A DNA stretch of 64,000 bases from an uncultured Prevotellaceae bacterium. Its GTDB lineage: Bacteria; Bacteroidota; Bacteroidia; Bacteroidales; Bacteroidaceae. The number at the start of each line of letters is the position of its first letter. The first letter of the stretch is position 1. Shown one piece after another: positions 10,180 through 19,728 of this stretch. Made by a program: the position numbers and the translations under genes. The stretch is taken from positions 1-64,000 of the forward strand of contig CADAKX010000006.1 of the NCBI GenBank assembly GCA_902788605.1. Reading direction: 5' to 3'. The notes beneath the pieces are model-generated. The model was not told the DNA's origin and made no database searches. It was given only the letters and a program-made list of their open reading frames with translations.

Positions 10180-11585
10180 TGAAGAAATATTTCATTCTAT
10201 TTGCGGGACTCTTATCGCTGTCTCCTGTCTGTGCACAGGAAACGGATAACAAGGGCTCGGTGGTCGATGAGGTCATCTGGGTCGTTGGCGATGAACCTAT
10301 TCTGAAGAGCGAGGTGGAGTACAACCGTATGATGTCGGCTATGGAAGGCATGCATTGGAGCGGTGATCCCGATTGCTCTATTCCTGAGCAGTTGGCTGTT
10401 CAGAAATTGTTCCTGCATCAGGCCGCTATCGATAGTATTGATGTGAAGGAGAGTGAAGTGGCTTCAAACATCGAAAGACGCATCGAGGAATGGATAGAGC
10501 AGATTGGCTCTCGCGAGAAGCTGGAGGAATACAAGAAACAGAGTCTTAGTCAGATTCGTGAATCCATGCATGATGAATATCGCAATCAGATGCTGATTCA
10601 CAGGATGAAAGAGCATCTGGTGAAGGATATCACGGTGACACCTGCCGAGGTGCGTCGCTATTTCCGTAACATCCCTCAGGACAGTATTCCTTTTGTACCC
10701 ACTGAGGTGGAGGTTCAGATTATTACGCTGACTCCCCGTATCACGGCAGAGGAAATCAATCGCGTAAAGGATGAACTGCGTGATTATACCGACCGTGTGA
10801 ATCGTGGCGAGACTTCTTTCCAGACCCTGGCCCGTCTGTATTCTGAGGACCCAGGCTCGAGACGTCTGGGTGGTGAGCTGCCATTCATGGGACGCGCAGA
10901 GTTGGATCCTGCTTTTGCAGCTGCAGCCTTTAATCTCACCGACCCAAAGAAACTTTCAAAGGTTGTTGAGTCGGAGTTCGGTATGCATGTCATTCAGTTG
11001 GTGGAGAAACGTGGCGATAAAATAAAGGTGCGTCATATCCTGCGCAAGCCGGAAGTGTCTGACTCGGCGATTACTGCCTCGTTGGCACGTCTCGATACTA
11101 TTGCTGATAATATTCGCACAAATACTATTCCTGATGTTCTGAAGGGTTTTTATGTAGGCGATTTCAGTTTCGAGGATGCCGCTACTATTGTCTCTGACGA
11201 TAAGGACACCCGTGCAAATAAAGGCCTGATGGCAAAGAAATCACAATATGGTCAGACGTTGTCTGCACGATTCCAGTTGCAGGACTTGCCTCCAGAAATC
11301 GCAAGAGTGGTGGATACACTACAGGTTGGGCAGATATCCAATGCGTTTACCATGATTAATAAGCAAGATAAGACGGTTTGCGCAATTGTTAAGCTGAAGA
11401 ATCGAGTCGAAGGCCATAAGGCAACCATCACAGAAGACTTCCAGGTGATGAAGGATGTGGTGCTGAATAAACGACAAGAACAAATGTTGCACGATTGGGT
11501 GGTTCAAAAAATCAAAAGCACCTATGTGCGCCTAAATGATGACTATAAGAACTGCCAGTTCGAATATGAAGGTTGGATCCGATAA
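10179..11585 (+). CDS. surA: SurA-like periplasmic chaperone, peptidyl-prolyl isomerase
   Basis: A 468-aa exported protein with signal peptide MKKYFILFAGLLSLSPVCAQ. A SurA N-terminal chaperone region (about residues 30-165) is followed by two parvulin-like domains (about 170-285 and 285-395). The first carries YSEDPGSRRLGGELPFMGR and the second starts at IKVRHILRKP. This N-P1-P2-C arrangement is that of SurA, the chaperone that delivers outer-membrane proteins to BAM. It sits between another parvulin gene and an OstA-like gene, which fits an envelope-assembly operon. Confidence 0.85.
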   Translation: MKKYFILFAGLLSLSPVCAQETDNKGSVVDEVIWVVGDEPILKSEVEYNRMMSAMEGMHWSGDPDCSIPEQLAVQKLFLHQAAIDSIDVKESEVASNIERRIEEWIEQIGSREKLEEYKKQSLSQIRESMHDEYRNQMLIHRMKEHLVKDITVTPAEVRRYFRNIPQDSIPFVPTEVEVQIITLTPRITAEEINRVKDELRDYTDRVNRGETSFQTLARLYSEDPGSRRLGGELPFMGRAELDPAFAAAAFNLTDPKKLSKVVESEFGMHVIQLVEKRGDKIKVRHILRKPEVSDSAITASLARLDTIADNIRTNTIPDVLKGFYVGDFSFEDAATIVSDDKDTRANKGLMAKKSQYGQTLSARFQLQDLPPEIARVVDTLQVGQISNAFTMINKQDKTVCAIVKLKNRVEGHKATITEDFQVMKDVVLNKRQEQMLHDWVVQKIKSTYVRLNDDYKNCQFEYEGWIR

Positions 11586-13221
11586 AAATACGCATAGAAG
11601 CATCACCATGATGCTTCTATGTGCGCTATGCCTGTTGGTCTATGGCGCAACGTTTCCTTCGCAACCCAAAAAGGCTGCGGAGGAAAAACGCGTTTATCTG
11701 GTTCATGCCGATGAACTCTGGTATGATCGTTGGCAAAACAACGATGCACAGGTCTTGCGTGGCAAAGTGGAGTTTGAGCACGATGGTGCCCATCTATATT
11801 GTGATAGTGCCAATTTTTTTGAGGCCAGTAACTCGTTTGAGGCATGGGGCCATGTGCGTATGGTCCAGGGCGATACCCTGTCGCTGACTAGTGACTATGG
11901 CTATTATGATGGCAATAATAAGTCGATGGAGGCAAAGGTGTTTAGCTCTGATAAACAGGTGGTACTGCGAAATCGTGCAACAACGCTTTATACCGATACG
12001 CTCTATTTTGACCGTATTGACAACATGGGCTATTATAATGAGGGCGGTAAGTTGGTTGACAAGACTACTACTCTTACTTCTGTTCATGGTGAGTACCACA
12101 CAGACACAAAAGATGCATTCTTTACGGATAATGTGAAAATGGTCGATAAGAACTCGACACTTCTTACGGACACACTGGCCTACAATACGCATACGAAACT
12201 GGCTAATATTCTTGGTCCTTCGAATATATATTCGGGTAAGAGCCATATCTATTCAGAACTGGGTTATTATAATACAGACAAGGAACAAGCGCAGTTGCTG
12301 AACAGGTCTCGTCTGAAAAATGATGGCCGCACATTGGTGGGCGATAGTATCTGGTATGATGGCAAGAAGGGTGTTAGTGAGGCTTTCTGGAACGTGGTAT
12401 ACGAGGATTCTGTCAACCAGAATGGCCTGCTTTGCAACTATGGCTATTATGATGATGTCAATGGCTATGCACTTTCTACTGACAGTGCTGTCGCCATAGA
12501 TTTCTCTCAGCGGGATACTCTATATATTCATGCTGACACGTTTAAGGTCTTTACCTATAATATTGATACGGATTCTGTCTATAGGGAGATGCATGCTTAC
12601 AATAGGGTGCGTGCCTATCGTACAGATGTGCAGGCCGTATGTGATTCGATGGTGTATGTGTCGAAAGATTCGTGCTTGACGATGTATCGTGACCCGATAG
12701 TGTGGAACCTCAATCAGCAACTGCTGGGAGAGATGATCCAGATCTTTATGAAGGACTCGGTGCTTGACCATGCTCATGTCATCAATCAGGCCTTTCAAAT
12801 AGAGAATTTGCCGGAGAAGGATTTGTTTAATCAGGTTTCCTCGAAGGAGATGTTCGCCTTCTTCCAAAAAGGCGAAATACACGAGGGTAGGGCCGTAGAC
12901 AATGTGCTTGTGGTCTATTACCCAGTCAATGAGTCGGATAGTACGTATGAAGGACTTGTCAGTCTTGAGACTAGCGAACTGCGAATGCTGATGGAAAAAC
13001 GGAAGTTGAGTAGTATCTGGACGCCAAAGGCAGAAGGAGTGATGTATCCGATGTCGCAGATTCCACCAGCCAAACGATTCCTTGAGGGCTTCTATTGGTT
13101 TGATTATGTGAGGCCAACGTCTAAAGATGATATTTTTGAATGGCGCCCAAAGAAGCCGGGCACAGAACTGAAAACTCAGAAACGAAAAGGTCCGTCGAAA
13201 GATAAAAGCAAAACACTATGA
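11566..13221 (+). CDS. OstA-like (LptA/LptD N-domain type) periplasmic protein
   Basis: A 551-aa exported protein. After a signal-like segment ([16 protein letters not shown]) come repeated short beta-strand units such as [32 protein letters not shown]. These match the OstA-like family found in Bacteroidota and related to the LptA/LptD jelly-roll. It is likely involved in carrying LPS across the periplasm, although its exact role in this phylum is not settled. The start is uncertain: ATG 11566 overlaps surA by 20 nt, ATG 11608 would give a shorter signal peptide, and an open frame extends back to 11536. The Lys-rich C-terminus overlaps mutL by ATGA. Confidence 0.8.
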   Translation: MKVGSDKNTHRSITMMLLCALCLLVYGATFPSQPKKAAEEKRVYLVHADELWYDRWQNNDAQVLRGKVEFEHDGAHLYCDSANFFEASNSFEAWGHVRMVQGDTLSLTSDYGYYDGNNKSMEAKVFSSDKQVVLRNRATTLYTDTLYFDRIDNMGYYNEGGKLVDKTTTLTSVHGEYHTDTKDAFFTDNVKMVDKNSTLLTDTLAYNTHTKLANILGPSNIYSGKSHIYSELGYYNTDKEQAQLLNRSRLKNDGRTLVGDSIWYDGKKGVSEAFWNVVYEDSVNQNGLLCNYGYYDDVNGYALSTDSAVAIDFSQRDTLYIHADTFKVFTYNIDTDSVYREMHAYNRVRAYRTDVQAVCDSMVYVSKDSCLTMYRDPIVWNLNQQLLGEMIQIFMKDSVLDHAHVINQAFQIENLPEKDLFNQVSSKEMFAFFQKGEIHEGRAVDNVLVVYYPVNESDSTYEGLVSLETSELRMLMEKRKLSSIWTPKAEGVMYPMSQIPPAKRFLEGFYWFDYVRPTSKDDIFEWRPKKPGTELKTQKRKGPSKDKSKTL

Positions 13222-15065
13222 GTGATGTCATACAATTACTGCCTGATTCCGTAGCCAACCAGATTGCAGCTGGCGAGGTGATTCAGCGTCCTGCTTCTGT
13301 CATTAAGGAACTGGTGGAGAACGCTGTCGATGCTGGCGCGCAAAACATCAAGGTGCTGGTGGTTGATGCTGGTCGCACGTCTATCCAGGTGATAGACGAC
13401 GGTTGCGGTATGTCTGAGACGGATGCACGATTGGCCTTCGAACGTCATGCTACTTCGAAGATTCGTCAGGCAGACGATCTCTTTTCACTCCATACCATGG
13501 GATTCCGAGGTGAGGCATTGCCTTCTATCGCTGCGGTGTCTCAGGTGGAGTTGGTTACGCGTATGGCAAACGACGATGTAGGTATTCATTTGACGCTGCA
13601 GGGTTCGAAGATGGTTAGTCAAGAACCTGTCGCATGTCCTGTGGGGTGCAACTTCAAGGTGGAAAACCTTTTTTTTAATGTGCCAGCTCGCAGAAAGTTC
13701 TTGAAGACGAATGCCACAGAACTGAATAATATCCTGGCTGCTTTCGAACGCATCGTATTGGTGTATCCTGAGATCGCTTTCGTGCTCTATAGTAATGGTC
13801 AGGAACTGATGAACCTGAAGGCGGGCAGTCTCAAACAGCGTATCTCGGATGTCTTTGGCAGAAAGAGTGTACAGGAACTGTTGCCTGTTGAAGTGGAAAC
13901 GGCTTTGTGTCGCATTTCTGGCTTCGTGGGTAAACCTGAATATGCAAGAAAGAAGGGAACGCACGACTATTTCTTCGTGAATGGTCGTTTTATGAAGCAT
14001 GCTTATTTCCATAAGGCGGTTTGTAGCGCCTTTGAGCGCTTGATACCTGTGGGCATGCAGGTACCGTACTTTATCTATTTTGATGTGAATCCGGCGGATA
14101 TCGATGTGAATATCCATCCGACAAAGACGGAGATTAAATTCGAAAACGAACAGAGCATCTGGCAGATTCTTGTGGCAGCCGTTAAGGACGCTATCGGAAA
14201 ATTCTGTGATGTGCCTACGATAGACTTCGATACGGAGGGGCGTCCGGAGATACCTGTATTTAATCCAGAGAACGACCCCGTAGAGATGCCGCGCGTATCT
14301 TTTAATCCCTCATATAATCCCTTTGCTTCATCTTCGTCTTCGTCAAAGCCCAAGCCTGTTACAGAACATTATGGTAAGACGACTCAGGTTCCTGACGAAT
14401 GGCAGAAGCTATATGAGATGCAACCCCCACCTATATATAAAGAGGAGAGTCTTTTCTTGGATGATAAAGGGGATGAGCATCCTGATAATGTGATTTCAGA
14501 GAAGTCTCCCGTACATTATCAATATAAAGGGCGTTATATCATGACGGCGGTCAAGTCGGGCTTGATGATTATTGATCAACAGCGGGCGGATATCCGCATT
14601 CGCTATGAGCGTTATATGGCTAATATGGGCCAACATCCGGCTAGCTCGCAGCAGGTTCTGTTCCCTGAGGTCATTGAATTCTCCCCGTCTGATAGCGTGG
14701 CCGTGCAGAAATATATGCCTGAACTGACGAACATGGGCTTCGATATTAACCATTTGGGGGCTGGTAGCTTTGTCATTAATGGCATTCCATCAGGACTTGA
14801 GGGACTGGATCCCGTTCGCCTGCTGCGTAATATTGTGGCTGATGCTATAGAGAAAGGTGTGACGGATGCGGAAAGTGTCCATGCGTCACTGGCCCTGGGA
14901 CTGGCTCGCCATGCTGCCATTCCTTATGGTCAGGTGTTGAGCAACGACGAGATGGAGCGTATTGTCAATGAGCTGTTCACGTGTTCTAACGTAAACTATA
15001 CGCCAGATGGCCGTACAATCCTCGCTATTTTGCCTCAGCGCGATATAGAGCAACTCTTGGGCTGA
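13218..15065 (+). CDS. mutL: DNA mismatch repair protein MutL
   Basis: A 615-aa GHKL ATPase that links MutS to downstream repair. N-terminal motifs are clear: [19 protein letters not shown] and [15 protein letters not shown] low-complexity linker (about residues 350-380, Ser-rich) leads to the C-terminal dimerisation domain. The endonuclease motif of many MutL proteins, DQHA(X)2E(X)4E, here reads [12 protein letters not shown], so the His and first Glu are absent. The later CPHGRP-like site reads NYTPDGRT. The nicking activity is therefore doubtful, possibly as a lineage trait. Confidence 0.93.
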   Translation: MSDVIQLLPDSVANQIAAGEVIQRPASVIKELVENAVDAGAQNIKVLVVDAGRTSIQVIDDGCGMSETDARLAFERHATSKIRQADDLFSLHTMGFRGEALPSIAAVSQVELVTRMANDDVGIHLTLQGSKMVSQEPVACPVGCNFKVENLFFNVPARRKFLKTNATELNNILAAFERIVLVYPEIAFVLYSNGQELMNLKAGSLKQRISDVFGRKSVQELLPVEVETALCRISGFVGKPEYARKKGTHDYFFVNGRFMKHAYFHKAVCSAFERLIPVGMQVPYFIYFDVNPADIDVNIHPTKTEIKFENEQSIWQILVAAVKDAIGKFCDVPTIDFDTEGRPEIPVFNPENDPVEMPRVSFNPSYNPFASSSSSSKPKPVTEHYGKTTQVPDEWQKLYEMQPPPIYKEESLFLDDKGDEHPDNVISEKSPVHYQYKGRYIMTAVKSGLMIIDQQRADIRIRYERYMANMGQHPASSQQVLFPEVIEFSPSDSVAVQKYMPELTNMGFDINHLGAGSFVINGIPSGLEGLDPVRLLRNIVADAIEKGVTDAESVHASLALGLARHAAIPYGQVLSNDEMERIVNELFTCSNVNYTPDGRTILAILPQRDIEQLLG

Positions 15066-15142
15066 TTTTCATTCGAAAATGTGTAAAATTGACCTTTCTC
15101 AAGAAAAATTAAGGAAAAAAGTGCATTTTATTGTCTAAAATG

Positions 15143-15173
15143 TTGGACGTTTAAAAAAATTTATCTACTTTTG
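15143..15173 (+). promoter_or_regulatory. Promoter of the OmpA-family gene
   Basis: TTG at 15143-15145 and TACTTTTG at 15166-15173 have the exact 20-bp Bacteroidota spacing. A small inverted repeat CATTTTA/TAAAATG (15124-15142) abuts the -33 box and could be an operator or chance A/T symmetry. Confidence 0.75.
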
Positions 15174-15218
15174 CAGCAAATTTTGAATAATATTGTTTTT
15201 ATAAATAAGTATAATTGT

Positions 15219-16376
15219 ATGAAAAAGTTTTTAATGGTTCTGGCTATGGCCAGCATGTCTGTGGCCGGTATGGCACAGGACGACGCAGCTACTTTGAAGT
15301 ACAGCGTTGCTACTAATTCATTCTGGAGCAACTGGTTTATTTCTGCCGACGTTGCTTATGAGGCTTTCTATTCTAATGAGGAAAGAGGTAAGGGTTTCTC
15401 TAAGAGCCCCCTGAAGGACTTCCGTCGTAACCTCGGTGCATCTGTTGCTATTGGCAAGTGGTTCACTCCTGGTCTTGGTCTCCGTACTAAGGTAACTGGT
15501 ATCTGGGGTCGCTCGGTTCTGTCTGAGAACGCTAGCGATAACGCTATGAAGTTCTGGAATGCACAGGAGCAGGTTCTGTTCAATCTGAGCAATCTGTTCT
15601 GTGGTTACAGCGAGACTCGCGTTTGGAATCTTATTCCTTATGCTGGTGTTGGCATTCTGCGTAACTGCAGCCAGAATGAATATGCTCACGCTGCAAGCCT
15701 CGGTCTGTTGAACACTTGGAAGCTCTCTAAGAACATTGCTTTCAATGTTGACCTCGGCTTCAATATCTCTGACGACGATATCGAGGGTATTGAGAAGTCT
15801 CACGAGGTTTATGGTCACTCAATCGCTTCTGCTGACCGTTACTTCTCTCTTGAAGCTGGTCTGACCTTCAACCTGGGTAAGGCTACTTGGAACAAGGTTC
15901 CCGATGTGGACGCTATCAAGGCCCTCCATCAGAGCCAGCTCGACGCTCTTAACGCTCAGCTCGCTGACGCTAACGCCGAGAACACTCGTCTGAACAACCT
16001 GATCAAGAACCACAAGTGTCCTGAGGCTACTGCCGCTGCTGCTACCATCAAGGAAGTTGCTGCTGCTCCTGTTTCAGTATTCTTCAACCTCGGTAAGTCT
16101 AAGGTTGCTTCTAAGAAGGACCTCGTTAACCTGAAGGCTCTGGCTGACATGGCTAAGGACAACGGCCAGACTCTCGTTGTTACTGGTTATGCTGATTCAA
16201 AGACTGGTAGCGCTAGCTTCAACCAGGCTCTGTCTGAGAAGCGTGCTGAGACCGTCAAGAAGGAACTCGTTAAGCTGGGCGTTGCTGAGAACAAGATCGA
16301 GACTGTTGCCGCTGGTGGCGTAAACGACATCTCACCTGTTTCTTACAACCGTCGCGCTGTGGTTACTATCAAATAA
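15219..16376 (+). CDS. OmpA-family outer-membrane protein
   Basis: A 385-aa protein with signal peptide MKKFLMVLAMASMSVAGMAQ, an N-terminal beta-barrel region (about residues 25-230) and a linker of heptad-like QLDALNAQLADANAENTRL. A C-terminal OmpA-like peptidoglycan-binding domain (about residues 275-385) has FFNLGKSKV, VTGYADSKTGS, LSEKRAETVKKEL and YNRRAVV. The Asp and Arg residues of the last two motifs are those expected to contact diaminopimelate. The start at 15219 is chosen because the frame's earlier start overlaps the -7 box. Base composition favours a highly expressed gene (strong codon bias). Confidence 0.92.
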   Translation: MKKFLMVLAMASMSVAGMAQDDAATLKYSVATNSFWSNWFISADVAYEAFYSNEERGKGFSKSPLKDFRRNLGASVAIGKWFTPGLGLRTKVTGIWGRSVLSENASDNAMKFWNAQEQVLFNLSNLFCGYSETRVWNLIPYAGVGILRNCSQNEYAHAASLGLLNTWKLSKNIAFNVDLGFNISDDDIEGIEKSHEVYGHSIASADRYFSLEAGLTFNLGKATWNKVPDVDAIKALHQSQLDALNAQLADANAENTRLNNLIKNHKCPEATAAAATIKEVAAAPVSVFFNLGKSKVASKKDLVNLKALADMAKDNGQTLVVTGYADSKTGSASFNQALSEKRAETVKKELVKLGVAENKIETVAAGGVNDISPVSYNRRAVVTIK

Positions 16377-16403
16377 TAATCTAATGAATTAAATAGAAGA
16401 AAA

Positions 16404-17522
16404 ATGAAAAAGAATGTTTTGAAAATCGCGTTGTTCGCATTCGGTCTTTGCTCTGCTACAACATTGACCTCTTGCCACAATGGTGAAGACGTTGACATTG
16501 TAGAGGTTGCCCAGCTGGAGGCTCGTACTCTTCAGGTTCACACTAATGTTGCTGCAACTGTTGTTGTGAATGGTGAATCTAAGACTACTACAGCTCCGGG
16601 TTTCGAAGCTTCGTTTGCTAATCCTGCTGCTACAGGTACTATCACAGTTTCTGCTTCTGGTCGTCAGGGTAAGACTGTTAGCTACGACTTCAAGGACGGT
16701 GCAATGCTGTACTACGATCTGATGTTGGAGTCTGCAGGTGTTGGTGTTCCTCAGGCTACTGCTGAGGCTGCTCCTGCTGGTACTGTGAACAACTCTACTG
16801 GTAGTGATAATGCTACTGAGACTGGTGTTGACGCTTCAATTGACTTCAATGGCGCAACCAATACCAATTCTAGTGCTACTGGTGACTATTCAATCACTGT
16901 ATTTGATCCTTCAACAGCTTCAACTAATGCTGAGGACTTGGCTCAGGGTCAGACATACTTGGAGGCTCCTTTGGCTATCTCATGCACTCCTAGCGGTGCT
17001 ACCTTCAGCAACCCCATCAAGGTTTCTTTGGATATTCCTGGTAGTGCAGATTTTGCTGTTAAGGTTGTGAACGGTGACGAAGAGGCAACTGTTAACCAGA
17101 CTGGTGATGTCGTTGTTGCTGATATTCCTCACTTCTCTATTTGGAATATTGTTCTGAACGTTAAGCTTGAGTCTATTGATACTCAGGTTAATAAGATTGT
17201 TGATACAACAGTTAACGCAAAGAGCGGAAAATATGGCTTCAAGTTTGATTATGGCTATTCTTGCGATCAGGCTTCGAATTCAACTCTTATCAAGAACTTG
17301 CTGAAAGCTATGTTTGGTAGCAAGAAGAAGAAGGTTAACAAGAATATCACTTGGACTTCTACCGAGGGTTCTGCAACTGTTACTGTAAACCAGGAAGTTA
17401 AGACCTACAAGTTCGTGTCTGGTAATAAGGTATTCTATGTTACCACATATGGTAAGATTACTTCTTCAGTAGTTGTTAATCCCGCTGAGGAAACTCCTAC
17501 CCACGGTGGTGGTAGCAACTAA
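16404..17522 (+). CDS. Predicted lipoprotein of unknown function (possibly DUF3869)
   Basis: A 372-aa protein with a signal peptide and lipobox (TTLTSC, Cys24), so probably outer-membrane anchored. The N-terminal part (about residues 35-110) resembles an Ig-like or carboxypeptidase-regulatory fold. The middle is Ala/Thr/Ser/Asn rich, and a second beta-rich segment follows. It starts 27 nt after the OmpA-family gene with no promoter between, so both are likely cotranscribed from 15143. I recall a DUF3869 assignment for similar proteins but cannot confirm it. No enzymatic motif is visible. Confidence 0.75.
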   Translation: MKKNVLKIALFAFGLCSATTLTSCHNGEDVDIVEVAQLEARTLQVHTNVAATVVVNGESKTTTAPGFEASFANPAATGTITVSASGRQGKTVSYDFKDGAMLYYDLMLESAGVGVPQATAEAAPAGTVNNSTGSDNATETGVDASIDFNGATNTNSSATGDYSITVFDPSTASTNAEDLAQGQTYLEAPLAISCTPSGATFSNPIKVSLDIPGSADFAVKVVNGDEEATVNQTGDVVVADIPHFSIWNIVLNVKLESIDTQVNKIVDTTVNAKSGKYGFKFDYGYSCDQASNSTLIKNLLKAMFGSKKKKVNKNITWTSTEGSATVTVNQEVKTYKFVSGNKVFYVTTYGKITSSVVVNPAEETPTHGGGSN

Positions 17523-17550
17523 TTAGAGTTGTATTTAATTAAATAATGAG

Positions 17551-17584
17551 GGTGTCATGCAAGTTTCTTGCGTGACACCTTTCT
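17551..17584 (+). terminator. Terminator after the OmpA/lipoprotein pair
   Basis: GGTGTCA-GCAAG pairs with CTTGC-TGACACC (17551-17579) with a 3-nt loop and one internal mismatch, followed by TTTCTTT. It is a strong hairpin just after the lipoprotein stop. Confidence 0.85.
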
Positions 17585-17821
17585 TTATGGACTTATCGTC
17601 AATGGTACCGTGATTATAATCGTAGGTGGAATGGCGTAGTAGGAGGTATTACGTATCAGCCCTCGTTCTATCAACCGCTACGTGCTATTGTTGAATGGAA
17701 TGGTAATGGTGTGAATTGCGGCGTTGATTGTCGCATCTATCGTTATTTCTTAGTGCAGTGTGCGCTATTTGAGGGTAAAGCCTTTACTGGTGGGTTGTGT
17801 TTCTGTATCAACTTGTTGTAA
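17582..17821 (+). pseudogene. 5'-truncated remnant of an outer-membrane gene (YjbH-like C-terminus)
   Basis: One frame is open for 79 codons up to TAA 17819-17821 and reads like a real protein end: YRQWYRDYNRRW..., GGITYQPSFYQPLRAIVEW and ending GGLCFCINLL. It has no ATG and is cut off at its 5' end by the terminator of the preceding gene. The alternating aromatic pattern and terminal Leu suggest the last strands of a beta-barrel. It reminds me of the YjbH-type exopolysaccharide proteins of Bacteroidota, but only weakly. It is best read as the leftover of a deletion. A 10-bp inverted repeat (GAACTTTTTT/AAAAAAGTTC, 17874-17906) follows it. Confidence 0.5.
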
Positions 17822-17914
17822 GTGGTTAAAATGGTCTGATTGTGTTATAAAATGGCCGAAAAGTGCGTAAGATGAACTTTTTTAATAGAAAATGCGAAAA
17901 AAGTTCGAAAAACA

Positions 17915-17946
17915 TTTGGTGGTTTCAGAAAAAGTCCGTACCTTTG
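17915..17946 (+). promoter_or_regulatory. tRNA-Val promoter
   Basis: TTTG (17915-17918), 20 bp, TACCTTTG (17939-17946). This is a consensus Bacteroidota promoter 44 bp before the mature tRNA. Confidence 0.85.
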
Positions 17947-17990
17947 CACCCGCTTACAAGAAATACTTAATACAAGTAATCTTAAAGTAA

Positions 17991-18065
17991 GGGCGTTTAG
18001 CTCAGCTGGTTTAGAGCATCTGCCTTACAAGCAGAGGGTCGGCGGTTCGAATCCGTCAACGCCCA
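17991..18065 (+). tRNA. tRNA-Val (anticodon UAC)
   Basis: A 75-nt cloverleaf. The acceptor arms are GGGCGTT/AACGCCC and the anticodon loop CTTACAA gives anticodon TAC. The T arm contains GGTTCGAATCC. Discriminator A is at 18065 and no CCA is encoded. It is a single tRNA with its own promoter and terminator. Confidence 0.95.
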
Positions 18066-18069
18066 CTCA

Positions 18070-18103
18070 AGAGACTTCAACTCATGGTTGAGGTCTCTTT
18101 TTT
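18070..18103 (+). terminator. Terminator after tRNA-Val
   Basis: AGAGACTTCAAC pairs with GTTGAGGTCTCT (18070-18098) around a short loop and is followed by six T residues. Confidence 0.9.
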
Positions 18104-18160
18104 GTTTCTTGTGACTTGATATTGTTAAATATCAAAAAAAACATGATATTGGCGAAAATA

Positions 18161-18205
18161 ATTATGAATTATGAATTATGAATTATGAATTATTTCGTAC
18201 CTTTG
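18161..18205 (+). repeat. Heptamer tandem repeat directly upstream of the purB -7 box
   Basis: Four exact copies of ATTATGA (18161-18188) plus a degenerate fifth (ATTATTT) end 3 bp before the -7 box TACCTTTG (18198-18205). The repeats occupy the place where the -33 element should be; no TTTG lies 20 bp upstream. A change in copy number would alter promoter geometry by 7 bp per unit. Confidence 0.75.
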
Positions 18206-18262
18206 CACTCTCAATGGAGAAATTGAACTATATATAGTATAATAAGGTATTAAGAACAAACA

Positions 18263-19624
18263 ATGGAACTGGACGTACTGACCGCTATCTCGCCTATTGA
18301 TGGCCGCTACAGAAACAAAACTGAAGAACTTGCAGGATATTTTTCCGAGTATGCATTGATTCGCTATCGTGTTAGAGTGGAGATTGAATATTTTATCGCT
18401 TTGTGTGAGCTCCCTCTGCCACAGTTAGAGAACTTTGACCATAGTCTCTTTGATTCTCTTCGCGACATCTATCGTAACTTCAGCGAGCAGGATGCTGCGC
18501 GCGTGAAGGAGATTGAGTCTGTGACCAATCACGATGTGAAGGCCGTGGAGTATTTTATTAAAGAGAGAATTGATGCTATTGCTGAAAAGAAGTCTGTTGA
18601 CTTGTCTGCTTTCAAGGAGTTTATTCATTTCGGATTGACCTCACAGGATATAAATAACACCAGTGTGCCTCTCTCCATCAAGGAAGCTATGGAGCAGGTA
18701 TATGTGCCTTTAGTCGAAGAACTGATTGAACAGTTGCACGACTATGCCGAGGAGTGGAAAAATATAGCTATGTTGGCTAAGACTCATGGTCAGCCCGCAT
18801 CACCAACTCGTTTAGGTAAGGAGATAATGGTATATGTCTACCGTTTGGAGGAGCAGTTGAAATCCCTGAAGGATGTACCCGTTACAGCCAAGTTTGGCGG
18901 TGCTACAGGCAACTATAACGCACATCATGTGGCTTATCCTCAGTATGACTGGCGTGAATTCGGTAATGCCTTTGTGAGTGAGAAACTGGGATTGGAGCGT
19001 GAGCAATATACCACTCAGATTTCAAATTATGACTGGTTGGCAGCCATCTTTGACGCTATGAAGCGTATCAATACCATTGTCATCGACTTGGATCGTGACT
19101 TCTGGATGTATATCTCAATGGACTATTTCAAGCAGAAGATTAAGAAGGGTGAGGTGGGCTCAAGCGCAATGCCCCATAAGGTGAATCCCATCGACTATGA
19201 GAATAGTGAAGGAAACCTGGGTATCGCCAATGCAATCCTGGCTTTCCTGGCACAGAAATTGCCTATTAGTCGCTTGCAGCGTGACCTGACAGACTCAACC
19301 GTATTGCGTAATGTGGGCGTACCAATGGGACACGCGTTGATTGCTTTCCAGAGCACATTGAAGGGCTTGCGTAAGTTGATTCTTAACGAGGAAAAACTGC
19401 ATGAGGATCTGGAGAATACATGGGTTGTTGTGGCTGAGGCTATTCAAACAATCCTTCGTCGTGAGGCTTATCCGAATCCCTATGAGACGCTGAAGGCCTT
19501 GACACGTACTAACAAGAAAATGGATGAGCAGACTATTCACGAGTTCATTCAGACATTGGAGGTCAGTGATGAGGTGAAGCAGGAACTCATGGCAATCACT
19601 CCATGGAACTATACAGGTATTTAA
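18263..19624 (+). CDS. purB: Adenylosuccinate lyase
   Basis: A 453-aa fumarase/aspartase-superfamily enzyme that releases fumarate from SAICAR and adenylosuccinate in purine synthesis. The signature loop SSAMPHKVNPIDYENSEGN (about residues 300-318) holds the catalytic Ser. The TSQDINN and KTHGQPASPT segments carry the other active-site residues. It is of the E. coli PurB subtype by length and sequence. The start ATG 18263 follows the -7 box by about 57 bp. Confidence 0.95.
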   Translation: MELDVLTAISPIDGRYRNKTEELAGYFSEYALIRYRVRVEIEYFIALCELPLPQLENFDHSLFDSLRDIYRNFSEQDAARVKEIESVTNHDVKAVEYFIKERIDAIAEKKSVDLSAFKEFIHFGLTSQDINNTSVPLSIKEAMEQVYVPLVEELIEQLHDYAEEWKNIAMLAKTHGQPASPTRLGKEIMVYVYRLEEQLKSLKDVPVTAKFGGATGNYNAHHVAYPQYDWREFGNAFVSEKLGLEREQYTTQISNYDWLAAIFDAMKRINTIVIDLDRDFWMYISMDYFKQKIKKGEVGSSAMPHKVNPIDYENSEGNLGIANAILAFLAQKLPISRLQRDLTDSTVLRNVGVPMGHALIAFQSTLKGLRKLILNEEKLHEDLENTWVVVAEAIQTILRREAYPNPYETLKALTRTNKKMDEQTIHEFIQTLEVSDEVKQELMAITPWNYTGI

Positions 19625-19728
19625 GGATAAAGAGATATTTTATAAGCAAATAGTAATAATAAAATAAAAAAAGAGAATTTAATAAGCCGTGAGGCGTATC
19701 TATCAACCTAATTAAAAGAAAAAAGATT

